Origin: Solidesulfovibrio magneticus str. Maddingley MBC34
Lineage (GTDB): Bacteria > Desulfobacterota > Desulfovibrionia > Desulfovibrionales > Desulfovibrionaceae
NCBI GenBank assembly: GCA_000307955.1
Contig: ALAO01000016.1
Coordinates: 1 to 32,480 of the forward strand
Length of the DNA stretch: 32,480 nt
Reading direction: 5' to 3'
The position numbers and the translations under genes were made by a program. Position 1 is the stretch's first letter. Each line of letters starts with the position of its first letter. Below are positions 1 through 8,839 of this stretch, piece by piece. The notes under the pieces are model-generated. The model saw only the letters and a program-made list of their open reading frames with translations, was not told the origin of the DNA and did no database searches.

Positions 1-4
1 CCCG

Positions 5-26
5 GCCGCCGGAGGCATTCTTCCTG
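5..26 (-). repeat. Dispersed extragenic repeat after nuoI
   Basis: On the minus strand this 22-bp stretch contains the core ATGCCTCCGGCGGC preceded by CAGGAAGA. An identical 22-bp copy lies at 32449-32470 on the plus strand, and a further core copy lies at 32419-32432. Both locations directly follow the end of a gene, as expected of an extragenic repeat family. The rest of 1-51 holds no gene that I can support. Confidence 0.7.
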
Positions 27-51
27 TCATCTTCTCCAACGATTACATAAA

Positions 52-609
52 TTACGGCATAATACTTTTCACATCCACCGGCTCGTCCTCATCGATATGG
101 CTGCCCTTGGGCGTGCCGGCGGCTATGCCGGCGTGGGCGTAGAAGTCGTAGTCGGGATGTTTGCCGCCGTGGTCGACGAGGAGTTGTTCCTTTTCGTAGA
201 CGAAGTCGGCGATGTCGTCCTTGCAGAAGGCGAATTCGGGCGTGAGCTGCAGGGCCAGGGTGGGGCAGGCCTCTTCGCACAGGCCGCAGTAGATGCAGCG
301 GGCGAAGTTGATGCGAAACCAGGCGGCCCGGCGGCGGCCGTTTTCGCCTTCCTCGGACTGCATGGAGATGCAGTTGACCGGGCAGGCCCCGGAGCAGAGG
401 TAGCAGGCCACGCAGCGTTCGTTGCCGTCGGGGGAGCGCGTCAGGATGATGCGGCCGCGCGTGCGCTCGGGCATGGGCCGTTTGTATTCGGGGTACTGCT
501 CGGTGACGGGCTTGCGGAACAGGTGCGTCAGCGTGGCGGCATAGGAGCCGGCCAGCCCGGCCGCGCCTTCGATGACCGCCCCGAGCAGGCTTTGTTTTTC
601 GTCGGCCAT
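52..609 (-). CDS. nuoI: NADH-quinone oxidoreductase subunit I (two [4Fe-4S])
   Basis: This 185-residue protein is the ferredoxin-like subunit of complex I. It carries clusters N6a and N6b, which pass electrons from NuoG toward NuoB at the membrane face. Two ferredoxin motifs are visible: CVACYLCSGACPVNC near residues 67-81 and CIYCGLCEEACP near 104-115. The extra C-terminal tail after about residue 150 is acidic and has no recognisable motif. The gene starts 8 nt after the nuoH stop and is the last nuo gene in the window. It is followed by an extragenic repeat with no close downstream gene visible, which is unusual because nuoJ normally comes next. The family assignment is firm. Confidence 0.96.
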   Translation of the reverse strand: MADEKQSLLGAVIEGAAGLAGSYAATLTHLFRKPVTEQYPEYKRPMPERTRGRIILTRSPDGNERCVACYLCSGACPVNCISMQSEEGENGRRRAAWFRINFARCIYCGLCEEACPTLALQLTPEFAFCKDDIADFVYEKEQLLVDHGGKHPDYDFYAHAGIAAGTPKGSHIDEDEPVDVKSIMP

Positions 610-617
610 GGAGTGCC

Positions 618-1613
618 TCAGGCGGCGGCCACGAGAATCGCGCCGGTTACAAGGACGTTGACAAGGGCCAGGGGCACGAGAACCTTCCAGCCCAGGGCCA
701 TGAGCTGGTCGTAGCGCAGGCGCGGCAACGAAGCCCGGGTCCAGATGAGAAAGACCGGCACAGCCAGGACTTTGATCCCCAGCCAGACGATGGGCGGCAG
801 GATCGGCCCGTGCCAGCCGCCGAGGAAAAAGACGGCGATGAGCGCGCCCAGAAGCACCATGTTGACGTATTCGCCGACGAAGAACAGGGCGAAGCGCATA
901 CCGGAATATTCGGTGTGAAAGCCGGCTTGCAGCTCGTTTTCGGCTTCGGGCAGGTCGAAAGGGATGCGCTTGGTTTCGGCCAGGGCGGCGATGATGAAGA
1001 GGATAAAGGCGAAGGGTTCGGTGACGGCAAAGGGCAGCCCGGACTGGGCGGCCACGATGTCGGAGAGGTCAAGCGAGCGGGCGCGCATGACCACGGGGAC
1101 CAGCGACAGCCCCAGGGCCAGCTCGTAGCTGATCATCTGGGCCGCGCCGCGAATGCCGCCCAGCAGACTGTACTTGTTGTCCGAGGTCCAAGCCCCCAGG
1201 GCCAGGCCATAGACGGCCAGCGACGACAGGGCCAGGACCAGGAGCAGCCCGACGTTGGTGCGCACGATGACCTGGGGCACGGCGTGGCCCAGGATGGTCA
1301 GCGTCTCGCCGAAGGGCACCAGCATGAAGGCCAAAAGCGCCATGCCGGCGACCACGGCCGGGGCCACGAGGAAGATGCGGCGGTCCACGCCGTCAGGGAT
1401 GATGTCTTCCTTGAGCAGCATTTTGAGGCCGTCGGCCAGGGGCTGGAGCAGGCCGAAGTAGCCGACCCGGTTGGGGCCGTAGCGGACCTGGAACCGGCCC
1501 AGGAGCTTGCGCTCCAAGAGAATCATGTAGGCGGCCAATCCCAGGGCCACGGCCAAGGCCACGGCCATCTTGACGAGCATCACGCCCGCGCCAAGGAGCA
1601 GCTCGACGGTCAT
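618..1613 (-). CDS. nuoH: NADH-quinone oxidoreductase subunit H
   Basis: NuoH (331 residues) is the membrane subunit that forms much of the quinone chamber and links the peripheral arm to the proton-pumping arm. The sequence is strongly hydrophobic, with about eight membrane segments. It has the diagnostic loop ETKRIPFDLPEAENEL followed by GFHTEYSGM and GEYVNM. The start at 1613 is preceded by GGAGGG seven bases upstream, and its ATG overlaps the nuoG stop as ATGA. An upstream in-frame ATG at 1640 would give nine more residues but lies inside nuoG and is less likely. Translational coupling to nuoG is inferred from the overlap. Confidence 0.96.
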   Translation of the reverse strand: MTVELLLGAGVMLVKMAVALAVALGLAAYMILLERKLLGRFQVRYGPNRVGYFGLLQPLADGLKMLLKEDIIPDGVDRRIFLVAPAVVAGMALLAFMLVPFGETLTILGHAVPQVIVRTNVGLLLVLALSSLAVYGLALGAWTSDNKYSLLGGIRGAAQMISYELALGLSLVPVVMRARSLDLSDIVAAQSGLPFAVTEPFAFILFIIAALAETKRIPFDLPEAENELQAGFHTEYSGMRFALFFVGEYVNMVLLGALIAVFFLGGWHGPILPPIVWLGIKVLAVPVFLIWTRASLPRLRYDQLMALGWKVLVPLALVNVLVTGAILVAAA

Positions 1614-3988
1614 GGCGTTTCCCTCCGGCGCAGGCCGCATGGGCCGAGATTGGGGGGCAGGGCGTCAAATCGGGGCAGACGGGGCACGACCACCACGCCC
1701 CGAGCCACGCCAGGGTGCAGGCGCACGGCGGCGGTGGCCGGCGCGTCGCCGCAGTCCAGGGCGACCGTCGCGCCGTCGGCGAGGTTCAGTCCCGCCGCGT
1801 CGTCGGGGTGGAGCAGGGCCACGGCCGGGCCGGTCTTGTCGGCGGTGAGCGGCGCGTAGCGGGACAGCTCGTCGCCGCCGAAAAAGGGCGTTTCCATGAC
1901 CACGGCCAGGCCCTCGGCGGCCGGCTGGGCCGGGGGCGATTCGGGCGTGGCCGGTTCGCGGCCGGGGTAGGTCGGGCGCTGGCCTTCGGCAGGAAGAGTG
2001 ACGGGATCAAGGTCGGCCAGGACGGGATGGGCGGCCAGGGCTTCGGCCAGGGGATGGCGGGGCAGCTCCAAAGAGAGGGCGCGGCCCAGGCGGTCGCACC
2101 AAAACGCGGCCGGGGCCGGGTCCGTGCCGGGAAGCGGCCGGGCGTAGTCCCGGGGCGGATGGTCGCCCGCGCCGTCGGCCAGCACGGACAGGCCCGGGGC
2201 CTGGACTGGTTCGGCGCGCTGGAGCCGGCCGTCGCTGGCGGCTAGGGTTCCGCCGGTTTCGAACAGGGTGGCGGTGGGCAAAAACACCTGGGCGGCGGCC
2301 ACGGTCGGGGTCGGCAGATGATCGAGGACGACCAGGGCCTCCAGGGCGTCGAGCCGGGCGGCCAGGGCCGGGGCGGCGGCGAAGAGGTCGGTTTCGACGG
2401 CTATGACGGCCTTGATCCGGCCGGCGGCCAGCTCGGCGGCCAGCTCGTCCAGGCCCGGGGCGTCGGTGGGAGCCAGAAGCGCCGCGCCGGCCGTGCCGGC
2501 CTGGGCCAGCACCGGGAACAACCCAACCCGGTCGTCGCCGGGCAGGCTGGCGGCCAGGGCCGGGGCGTAGGCCAAGGCCGGGCGCTTGGCCTTGGCCATG
2601 GCCTGGGCCAGGGCTTCCAGACGCGGCCACAGCTCCGGGGCCAGGGGGAATTTTTGCTGGATAAGCCCTGAAGCATCCTCGCCGGCTGCGGCCACGGCCA
2701 GGACCGCCGCCAACTGGCGCGGGGCCAGGGGCAGATGGACATGGTCCAGGGGCAGGGCCAGGGGCCGGGGATCGGCCAGGAAGATCGCGGCTCCGGCCCG
2801 GGCGGCCTGGCGCAGGGTCAGCGTCAGCATGGGCGCGTCGGCAAGGGGCGAAACGCCAACCACCAGCACGGCGTCGGCCTTGGCGAGATCGGCCAGGGAC
2901 CGGGCTCGGGGCGGGGTCAGGGCGTACAGCGCCTGCCGGGCCTGGGCTTGCTCCCTGGCGGCGGCGAAAAAGGCCGGCGCGCGCCAGCCGGCCGCCCGGG
3001 CCAGAGCGATCAGCGCGGCCTGGGTCTCCATGGTGGAGCGCTGGCCGCCGACCACGGCCACGGCGTCGGGGCCGTGGCGCTTGGCCGCCGCAGCGAGCAA
3101 GCCGGCGGCGGCGCGCAGGGCTTCCTCGGGCGTGGCCGGCCGGCCGGCGGCCAGGGGCGCGCGCGGCCGCTCCTGAGCGGACTGGTAGCCGAAGCCGTAG
3201 CGGCCCCGGTCGCAAATAAACGCGCCGTTTATGGCGGCGTTGTCCCGGGCTTCGATGCGGGCCACCCGACGGTAGCGGGACAGGGCCGTGACGTTGCAGC
3301 CAAGGGAACAATGCAGACACACCGACGGGGCGCGCTGGCAATCCCAACGCCTGGCCACGAACCGGCCGGGCTTGTCGGTGAGCGTGCCGGTGGGGCACAG
3401 GTCGGCCAGGTTGCCGGCAAAGGGATTGTCCAGGGGACCGTCCTCGAACCGGCCGAAATAGACGCGGTTGGCGTTTTGCATGGGGCCGAAATCGCGGTAG
3501 CCGCAATAGTCCTGATAGAACCGGGCGCAGCGGTAGCAGTGGATGCAGCGGTTCATCTCGTGCTGGATAAACGGCCCCAGATTTTGATCCTGGTAGGTGC
3601 GCTTGCGGCCCGGGAAGCGGCGCAGGCTATGGCCGCCGGAGATGGTTTCGTCCTGGAGCAGGCAGTGGCCGCCCTCGTCGCAGACCGGGCAGTCGTGGGG
3701 GTGGTTGGCCATGAGCAGTTCGATGATCTGGCGGCGAAAGGCCACGGCCTTGGGATGGCCGGTCTCGACCACCATGCCGTCGGCGGCCGGGGTCATGCAG
3801 CTCATCTCCAGCCCCTTGACCGGCCCCTCGACGAACATCACGGCGCACAGCCGGCAGGCTCCGGCCGCGCCCAGGGATTTATGCCAGCAAAAGCGCGGGA
3901 TCATGACCCCCGCCCGCTCGGCGGCCTCGATGACCGAAACGCCCTTGTCCACGGTAACGGGGCGACCGTCGATGATCAGATCGGGCAT
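1610..3988 (-). CDS. nuoG: NADH-quinone oxidoreductase subunit G
   Basis: NuoG (792 residues) carries most of the iron-sulfur wire in the peripheral arm of complex I. The N-terminal [2Fe-2S] domain has C34, C45, C48 and C64. Next come the HxxxC-type ligands of N5 (H96, C100, C103, C109) and the N4 ligands starting at C148, C151 and C154. A CxxCxxxC motif followed 27 residues later by a fourth cysteine (CLHCSLGC then FIC) matches the extra N7 cluster that only some bacteria have. The remainder is a molybdopterin-oxidoreductase-like domain, alanine-rich and divergent. The start at 3988 follows a GGAGG box and gives the normal N-terminus; the open frame extends further upstream inside nuoF. It overlaps nuoF by 13 nt. 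Confidence 0.95.
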   Translation of the reverse strand: MPDLIIDGRPVTVDKGVSVIEAAERAGVMIPRFCWHKSLGAAGACRLCAVMFVEGPVKGLEMSCMTPAADGMVVETGHPKAVAFRRQIIELLMANHPHDCPVCDEGGHCLLQDETISGGHSLRRFPGRKRTYQDQNLGPFIQHEMNRCIHCYRCARFYQDYCGYRDFGPMQNANRVYFGRFEDGPLDNPFAGNLADLCPTGTLTDKPGRFVARRWDCQRAPSVCLHCSLGCNVTALSRYRRVARIEARDNAAINGAFICDRGRYGFGYQSAQERPRAPLAAGRPATPEEALRAAAGLLAAAAKRHGPDAVAVVGGQRSTMETQAALIALARAAGWRAPAFFAAAREQAQARQALYALTPPRARSLADLAKADAVLVVGVSPLADAPMLTLTLRQAARAGAAIFLADPRPLALPLDHVHLPLAPRQLAAVLAVAAAGEDASGLIQQKFPLAPELWPRLEALAQAMAKAKRPALAYAPALAASLPGDDRVGLFPVLAQAGTAGAALLAPTDAPGLDELAAELAAGRIKAVIAVETDLFAAAPALAARLDALEALVVLDHLPTPTVAAAQVFLPTATLFETGGTLAASDGRLQRAEPVQAPGLSVLADGAGDHPPRDYARPLPGTDPAPAAFWCDRLGRALSLELPRHPLAEALAAHPVLADLDPVTLPAEGQRPTYPGREPATPESPPAQPAAEGLAVVMETPFFGGDELSRYAPLTADKTGPAVALLHPDDAAGLNLADGATVALDCGDAPATAAVRLHPGVARGVVVVPRLPRFDALPPNLGPCGLRRRETP

Positions 3989-5340
3989 TGGTCCTCCGGG
4001 CAGGGGGTGGGGCCGAACTGGGGCGGCCGGGTGCCGCAGGCCTTGCCGCGCACGTGCGGCGGCGGATTGCCGAAGGGGCAGCGCTTTTCGGTTATGTGCG
4101 CCCGGACCTCGTCCATGAAATGGGTGAGCAGGCCGCGCAGCGGCTCGGCCGCGCCCGGGGCGAAGGCGCAGTAGGCGAGGTCGAGGACCGGCAGCATTTC
4201 CTGCAGCATCCCGATGTGCTCTTCGGTCCCCTCGCCGCCCTCGATGCGGCGCAACAGCTCGCGCACGTAGGGGATGCCCTCGCGGCAGGGCGTGCACCAG
4301 CCGCAGGATTCCCGGGCGAAAAATTCCATGAGCGACAAGGTGGCCCCGACCAGACAGGTGTCCTTATCGAAGACCATGAGCGAGGCCGTGCCGAAGCGCT
4401 GGCCGGCTTTTTTCATCGGATCGAAGTCCATTTCCAGGTCGAGGAGGGTCTCGGGCAGATAGGGCGTGGACGCGCCGCCGGGGATGACGGTCTTGAACGT
4501 CTTGCCCGGCGGCATGCCGCCGGCGTGGGTGAAAATGATGTCGCGGATGGTGACGCCGATGGGCAGCTCGTAGCAGCCCGGCCGGGCGACCATGCCCGAG
4601 ACGCTGTAGAGCTTGGTGCCCGATCCGGATTCCGAGCGGGCCAGGGATTTGAACCAGGCCGGGCCGTTTCGCACGATGCCGGGCAGGTTGGCCAGCGTTT
4701 CCAGGTTGTTGACGATGGTCGGGCAGTCCCACAAGCCCCTCACGCTGGTGCGCGGCCCACCCTTGCGCGGATTGGGCCGCAGCCCGGAGATGGCCTTGAT
4801 CTGGGCCGAGGCCTCGCCGCAGATGTAGCGGCCGGCGCTGCGGTGGACGTGGACGTCGAAGCAGAACTCCGTGCCCAGGATGTTTTTGCCGAGATAGCCG
4901 CGCTCCCGGGCGACTTGGGTTTCCTGCTCGATGAGCTTGGCGTCGCCCTCGTAGGAGGGGCGGATGAAAAAGACGCCTTCGCAGGCCCCCACGGCGTAGG
5001 CGCACAAAATGATGCCCTCGATGACGAGGTGGGGATCGACGTTGACGAGCACGCGGTCCTTGAAGGTGCCGGGTTCCATCTCGTCGGTGTTGATGACCAC
5101 GTAGCGCGTGCCCACATGGTCGGCCGGGATGCCCTGCCATTTGCGGCCGGCCGGAAAGCCGGCCCCGCCCCGGCCGCGCAGGTCGGCGTCGAGCACGAGT
5201 TGGAGCACTTCGGCTGGGGTGCGCTGGCCGATAGTGGCGCGAAGGGCCTCGTAGCCGCCGCCGGCCATGTATTCGTCGATGGTGGCCGGCCGGCCGAGGT
5301 GGCGGTTTTTGAAAAGCACTTGCGGGATGTCTACTTGCAT
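3976..5340 (-). CDS. nuoF: NADH-quinone oxidoreductase subunit F
   Basis: NuoF (454 residues) binds FMN and NADH and holds cluster N3. It shows GRGGAGFPAG at 56-65, the flavin-site segment NTDEMEPGTFKDR near 84-96, and the N3 ligands C346, C349, C352 and C391. Two features differ from typical NuoF. The usual GEETAL segment reads GEASAQ (175-180). After the family's normal end there is a tail with cysteines at 421, 435, 447 and 452. The segment around HITEKRCPFG resembles the HndC/HydB branch, in which a ferredoxin domain follows. The start at 5340 overlaps nuoE by 10 nt. The electron donor is presumed to be NADH. Confidence 0.94.
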   Translation of the reverse strand: MQVDIPQVLFKNRHLGRPATIDEYMAGGGYEALRATIGQRTPAEVLQLVLDADLRGRGGAGFPAGRKWQGIPADHVGTRYVVINTDEMEPGTFKDRVLVNVDPHLVIEGIILCAYAVGACEGVFFIRPSYEGDAKLIEQETQVARERGYLGKNILGTEFCFDVHVHRSAGRYICGEASAQIKAISGLRPNPRKGGPRTSVRGLWDCPTIVNNLETLANLPGIVRNGPAWFKSLARSESGSGTKLYSVSGMVARPGCYELPIGVTIRDIIFTHAGGMPPGKTFKTVIPGGASTPYLPETLLDLEMDFDPMKKAGQRFGTASLMVFDKDTCLVGATLSLMEFFARESCGWCTPCREGIPYVRELLRRIEGGEGTEEHIGMLQEMLPVLDLAYCAFAPGAAEPLRGLLTHFMDEVRAHITEKRCPFGNPPPHVRGKACGTRPPQFGPTPCPEDQCPI

Positions 5341-5831
5341 CGCACCGGCTCCTCGGTTCCCGCCCGCAGTTCGGCGATGACGGCGTCCACGGCCTCGGGG
5401 GTGAGGCGGTCGTAGAAGCGGCCGTTTATGAGCATGGTCGGGGCGTTGTGGCAGTTGCCGACGCAGGCCGCCGGCAGCACGGTGAAAAGGCCGTCCTCGG
5501 TGGTGCCGCCGGGCGGCACGCCCAGGGTGCGGCAGAGGTAGTCGAAGATGGAATCCTGGTGGAACATCCAGCAGACCACCGAGTCGCAGACGTGGATGAC
5601 GTAGCGTCCCACGGGCCGGCGGTAGAGGTAGTCGTAGAAGGTGGCCAGGGATTCGAGTTCGAGGGTGGTCATGCCGAGGACCTCGGCGGCCCGGTGCATG
5701 GCCTCGTCGCACAGATAACCGTAGTGGTGCTGCAGGGCGTACATGACGTCCACGGCGGCCTCGCGGGGATTGTCCACGGCGGTCACGAGGCGGTGCAGTT
5801 CGGTGCTCAGTTCGGGCGGCAGGGGCGACAT
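5331..5831 (-). CDS. nuoE: NADH-quinone oxidoreductase subunit E
   Basis: NuoE (166 residues) is a thioredoxin-fold [2Fe-2S] protein that carries cluster N1a beside NuoF. The four expected ligands are present as C82, C87 (CDSVVC) and C123, C127 (CVGNC). The N-terminal helical part, with YGYLCDEAMHRAAEVLGM and the SLATFYDYL stretch, is typical. A GGAGG box lies about 11 bases before the start. The 83-nt gap to nuoBCD is the largest inside this operon, and I saw no promoter or terminator in it. Confidence 0.95.
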   Translation of the reverse strand: MSPLPPELSTELHRLVTAVDNPREAAVDVMYALQHHYGYLCDEAMHRAAEVLGMTTLELESLATFYDYLYRRPVGRYVIHVCDSVVCWMFHQDSIFDYLCRTLGVPPGGTTEDGLFTVLPAACVGNCHNAPTMLINGRFYDRLTPEAVDAVIAELRAGTEEPVRCK

Positions 5832-5914
5832 GGGGCGTCAGGCCTCCGGGCGTTGCCGCAGCCTGGCTGGCGCGCGGCGGTTATGGCGTGGCTGGGCGGG
5901 CGTCGTCATGGCGG

Positions 5915-8296
5915 TTACCGGTCGATGTCCGGCAGGATGTAGTCGTAGGAGGCCAGCACGGCCACGCAGTCGGCGATGGAAAGCCCTTCGATGATGTGCG
6001 GCAGGGCCTGGACGTTGGCGAAGCCCGGGGTGCGGATGCGCATCCGGTAGGCGTGGCAGCCGCCGTCGGAGACCACGAAATAGCCCTGCTCGCCGCGCGG
6101 CGCTTCGGTCGCCGCGTAGGCCATGCCGCTGGGCAGGCGCGGGCCGCGCGTGACGTTCACGAAATGGTGGATGAGGCTTTCGATGTCTTTTAGCGCCGCA
6201 TCCTTCTGGGGCAGGCAGTAGCGGGAGTCGGCCGAAAGGTAGCGGCCTTCCGGCATCCTGGCCGCCGCCTGCTCGATGATGCGCAGGCTCTCGCGCATTT
6301 CGTCCATGCGCACGAGGTAGCGGTCGTAGCAGTCGCCGTTTTGGCGGGTGGGCACGTCGAAGTCGAAGTCGGCGTAAGCGCCGTAGGGCATGGCCTTGCG
6401 CCGGTCCCAACTCACCCCGGCGGCGCGCAGGTTGGGGCCGGTCACGCCCCGGTCCGTGGCCTGGGCGGCCGTGATGCCGCCCACGCCCTTGGTCCGGGCC
6501 TTGACGATGGGATTTTTGGTCACCCCGGCGTGGTATTCCTTGAGCCGGCCCGGGAAGATTTTAACAAACGCCGCGACTTGCTCCTTCCAGCCCTCGGGCA
6601 GGTCGGCGGCAAGGCCCCCCAGGCGCAGCCAGGAAGGATGCAGCCGGCCGCCGGTGATGGTCTCGATGATGTCGAGCACCATCTCGCGCTCGCGAAGGGC
6701 GTAGAAGATGGGGCTCATCATGCCGAGGTCCTGCAGGAACGTGCCGAAATACATGAGGTGGTTGGACAGCCTGAACAGCTCCGAGAGCATGACCCGGGCA
6801 TAGGCCGCCCGGGGCGGAACCTCGATGCCGGCCAGCTTCTCCACGGCCGTCACGTAGGACAGGTTGTTGGCGATGCCGGACAGATAGTCCACCCGGTCGG
6901 TGTAGGGGATGAACTGGTGCCAGGTCTGGCGTTCGCCGATTTTTTCCACGCCCCGGTGGTGGTAGCCGATGTCGATGCCCATGGCCTTGATGCGCTCGCC
7001 GCGAAGGGCCATGACGAAGCGGATGATGCCGTGGGTGGCGTAGTGGTGGGGGCCGAAATTGAGCAGATAGTCGCCGTCCTTGGCCCGCTCGCCGAGGATT
7101 TCGGCGGCGTCCACCGGGGCCAGGCGCGCGCAGTCCTCGCGGGTGAAGGCCGGCATGTTGGTGGCGCGGCCCTCGTAGTCCTTGCGCAGGGGATGGCCCA
7201 CCCAGTCGCGGTGGGTTAAAAGCCGCCTGGGGTCGGGATGGCCGTCAAAGCGCAGGCCGAACATCTCGGCCGCCTCGCGCTCGTACCAGTTGGCCGCGCT
7301 CCAAACCCCCGTGGCCGTGGGCAGCGCGGCCTCGCGGCTGGGGAGCGGACAGAGAAGCCGGACCATGGTCGCCGCGGACAGCGAGGTCAGGGTATACACG
7401 GCCGTGGCTTCGCGGCCGGCCGGGGCCTTGCGGGCGGTTTCGTCGATAGCGGTCAGGTCTTCCAGCCGCTCGAAGCGGGTGGGGGCCTTGCGTTTGAGGT
7501 GGTCGAGCACTTCCGGGATGCGGGCCGGGGCGACCTCGAAGGTCGGCATGTCGCCGGGCGCGTCCTGGCCGGTGACGAGCGTGGCGTCGCCGCCGAAGAC
7601 GGCGGCCAGATCAGCGGCCAGCACTTCCTGTTCGCGGGAAAGCGTCAGCCCCGGGGCCGGCGGGGTCCACAGCACCTCGGCCCGGGAGCCGGCAAAACGC
7701 GGTTCGGTGGCGGCCGTGCCCCGGATGGGGATGCCGGCGTAGCCCGGGCCGCGCGTGTCGCGGGCCTTGGTTTGGCCGTCGACAAGAAAATCCTCGCGCC
7801 CGCCCTGGGAGCCGCCGGGCAGATGCAGCACCGGCCGGGCCGGGCGTTCGCCGGCGTCGATCTTTTTTTGCAGGAGCATGAGCCCCTCGAAGACCGCCTC
7901 GGGCCGGGGCGGGCAGCCCGGGATGTAGACGTCGACGGGCAAGATCTGGTCCGAGCCCTGGACCACGGAATACACGTCGTACATGCCGCCGGAATTGCTG
8001 CACGAACCCATGGAAATGACCCACTTGGGGTCGCTCATCTGCTCGTAGAGCTGCAGGGCCACCGGAGCGATTTTTTTGAACATCGTGCCCGAGACGATGA
8101 GCACGTCGGCCTGCCGGGGCGAACCCCGAAAGACCTCCGAGCCGAAGCGGGCGATGTCGTAGCGCGGTCCCCAGGCCGTGGCTTCCTCGACGAAGCAGCA
8201 GGAGAGTCCGAAGAAAAAGGGCCAGAGGCTGTTTTTGCGGGCCCAGTTGATGACGGCGTCGGCCGGGCGGAAGAGCTGGTCGGCGGTCGAGGTCAC
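5915..8296 (-). CDS. nuoBCD: Fused NADH-quinone oxidoreductase subunits B, C and D
   Basis: A single 793-residue open frame covers three complex I subunits. NuoB spans about 1-185, with N2 ligands C33, C34, C99 and C128 ([25 protein letters not shown]). NuoC spans about 215-390, with [11 protein letters not shown] at 337-347 and HPLRKDYEG at 368-376. NuoD spans about 405-793, with [11 protein letters not shown] at 413-423 near the quinone site and the closing [18 protein letters not shown]. NuoCD fusions are well known, whereas a three-way fusion is less common. No stop or shift breaks the joins. The start codon is GTG, overlapping the nuoA stop as GTGA, with GAGGAGG upstream. Confidence 0.95.
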   Translation of the reverse strand: MTSTADQLFRPADAVINWARKNSLWPFFFGLSCCFVEEATAWGPRYDIARFGSEVFRGSPRQADVLIVSGTMFKKIAPVALQLYEQMSDPKWVISMGSCSNSGGMYDVYSVVQGSDQILPVDVYIPGCPPRPEAVFEGLMLLQKKIDAGERPARPVLHLPGGSQGGREDFLVDGQTKARDTRGPGYAGIPIRGTAATEPRFAGSRAEVLWTPPAPGLTLSREQEVLAADLAAVFGGDATLVTGQDAPGDMPTFEVAPARIPEVLDHLKRKAPTRFERLEDLTAIDETARKAPAGREATAVYTLTSLSAATMVRLLCPLPSREAALPTATGVWSAANWYEREAAEMFGLRFDGHPDPRRLLTHRDWVGHPLRKDYEGRATNMPAFTREDCARLAPVDAAEILGERAKDGDYLLNFGPHHYATHGIIRFVMALRGERIKAMGIDIGYHHRGVEKIGERQTWHQFIPYTDRVDYLSGIANNLSYVTAVEKLAGIEVPPRAAYARVMLSELFRLSNHLMYFGTFLQDLGMMSPIFYALREREMVLDIIETITGGRLHPSWLRLGGLAADLPEGWKEQVAAFVKIFPGRLKEYHAGVTKNPIVKARTKGVGGITAAQATDRGVTGPNLRAAGVSWDRRKAMPYGAYADFDFDVPTRQNGDCYDRYLVRMDEMRESLRIIEQAAARMPEGRYLSADSRYCLPQKDAALKDIESLIHHFVNVTRGPRLPSGMAYAATEAPRGEQGYFVVSDGGCHAYRMRIRTPGFANVQALPHIIEGLSIADCVAVLASYDYILPDIDR

Positions 8297-8712
8297 AGGC
8301 CTTCCTCCTCGTCCCAGTCAAGCGCCCCCTTGGACCAGGCGTAGGCCAGCCCGATGCCCAGGATGACGATGAAGACGGCCATGCGCAGATAGCCGGACAG
8401 GCCGAGATCGGGCCAGGCGGCGGCGTAGGCGATGATGTAGGCGGTTTCGACGTCAAACAGGAGGAACAGCACGGCCACGAGGAAAAAGGGCACGGGATAG
8501 CGGAACCGGCCGGGGCCGGTGGGAACGATGCCGCATTCGTAGGGCTGTTGCTTGGCGGGGCTCGGCCGGCGTCGGGTCAGGAAGCCGGAGAGAAAAAGGA
8601 TGACGGCCATGACGCCGCAAACGATACCGACATAGATGAGCAGGGGCAGCGCCCCGGGGTTCCAGGGAGAAAAGGGCGCGTCCAGGGGGACATAGGCCAG
8701 GGGCTGGGGCAT
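8293..8712 (-). CDS. nuoA: NADH-quinone oxidoreductase subunit A
   Basis: NuoA (139 residues) is a small membrane subunit next to NuoH. It has three hydrophobic segments and the family motifs [26 protein letters not shown] and an acidic C-terminus. The start at 8712 gives the usual N-terminus and has GAGG four bases upstream. An in-frame ATG at 8796 would add 28 residues unlike NuoA, so I rejected it. It is the first gene of the operon, and its stop overlaps the GTG of nuoBCD. Confidence 0.94.
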   Translation of the reverse strand: MPQPLAYVPLDAPFSPWNPGALPLLIYVGIVCGVMAVILFLSGFLTRRRPSPAKQQPYECGIVPTGPGRFRYPVPFFLVAVLFLLFDVETAYIIAYAAAWPDLGLSGYLRMAVFIVILGIGLAYAWSKGALDWDEEEGL

Positions 8713-8741
8713 GGGGCCTCGCTTGTCGGCGTTGGCGTCGC

Positions 8742-8759
8742 TCGGACCGGAGGGTCCGA
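8742..8759 (-). promoter_or_regulatory. Hairpin in the nuoA leader
   Basis: A perfect 7-bp stem (TCGGACC with GGTCCGA) closes a 4-nt loop. It lies about 30 nt before nuoA and just downstream of the candidate promoter, so it would sit at the 5' end of the transcript. There is no U-tract, so it is more likely an mRNA-stabilising or regulatory hairpin than a terminator. Confidence 0.4.
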
Positions 8760-8768
8760 TTGCCTCCC

Positions 8769-8796
8769 ACCATACCCGCAACCGGATGAATTGCAA
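8769..8796 (-). promoter_or_regulatory. Candidate sigma-70 promoter for the nuo operon
   Basis: On the minus strand a TTGCAA -35 box (8791-8796) and a TATGGT -10 box (8769-8774) are separated by 16 bp, each matching consensus at 4 of 6 positions. They lie 57 bp upstream of the nuoA start in the only sizeable gap before the operon. The call is based on sequence match and position only. Confidence 0.4.
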
Positions 8797-8839
8797 CCAC
8801 TTCGCGCGGCAAGGCCGTGTCGAAACGGCGCAGGCGGGG

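Noticed and set aside
1-51. Possible start of nuoJ on the minus strand (GGAGAAG then ATG)
   Set aside because: The would-be N-terminus falls inside the dispersed repeat also found at the other window end and does not resemble NuoJ.
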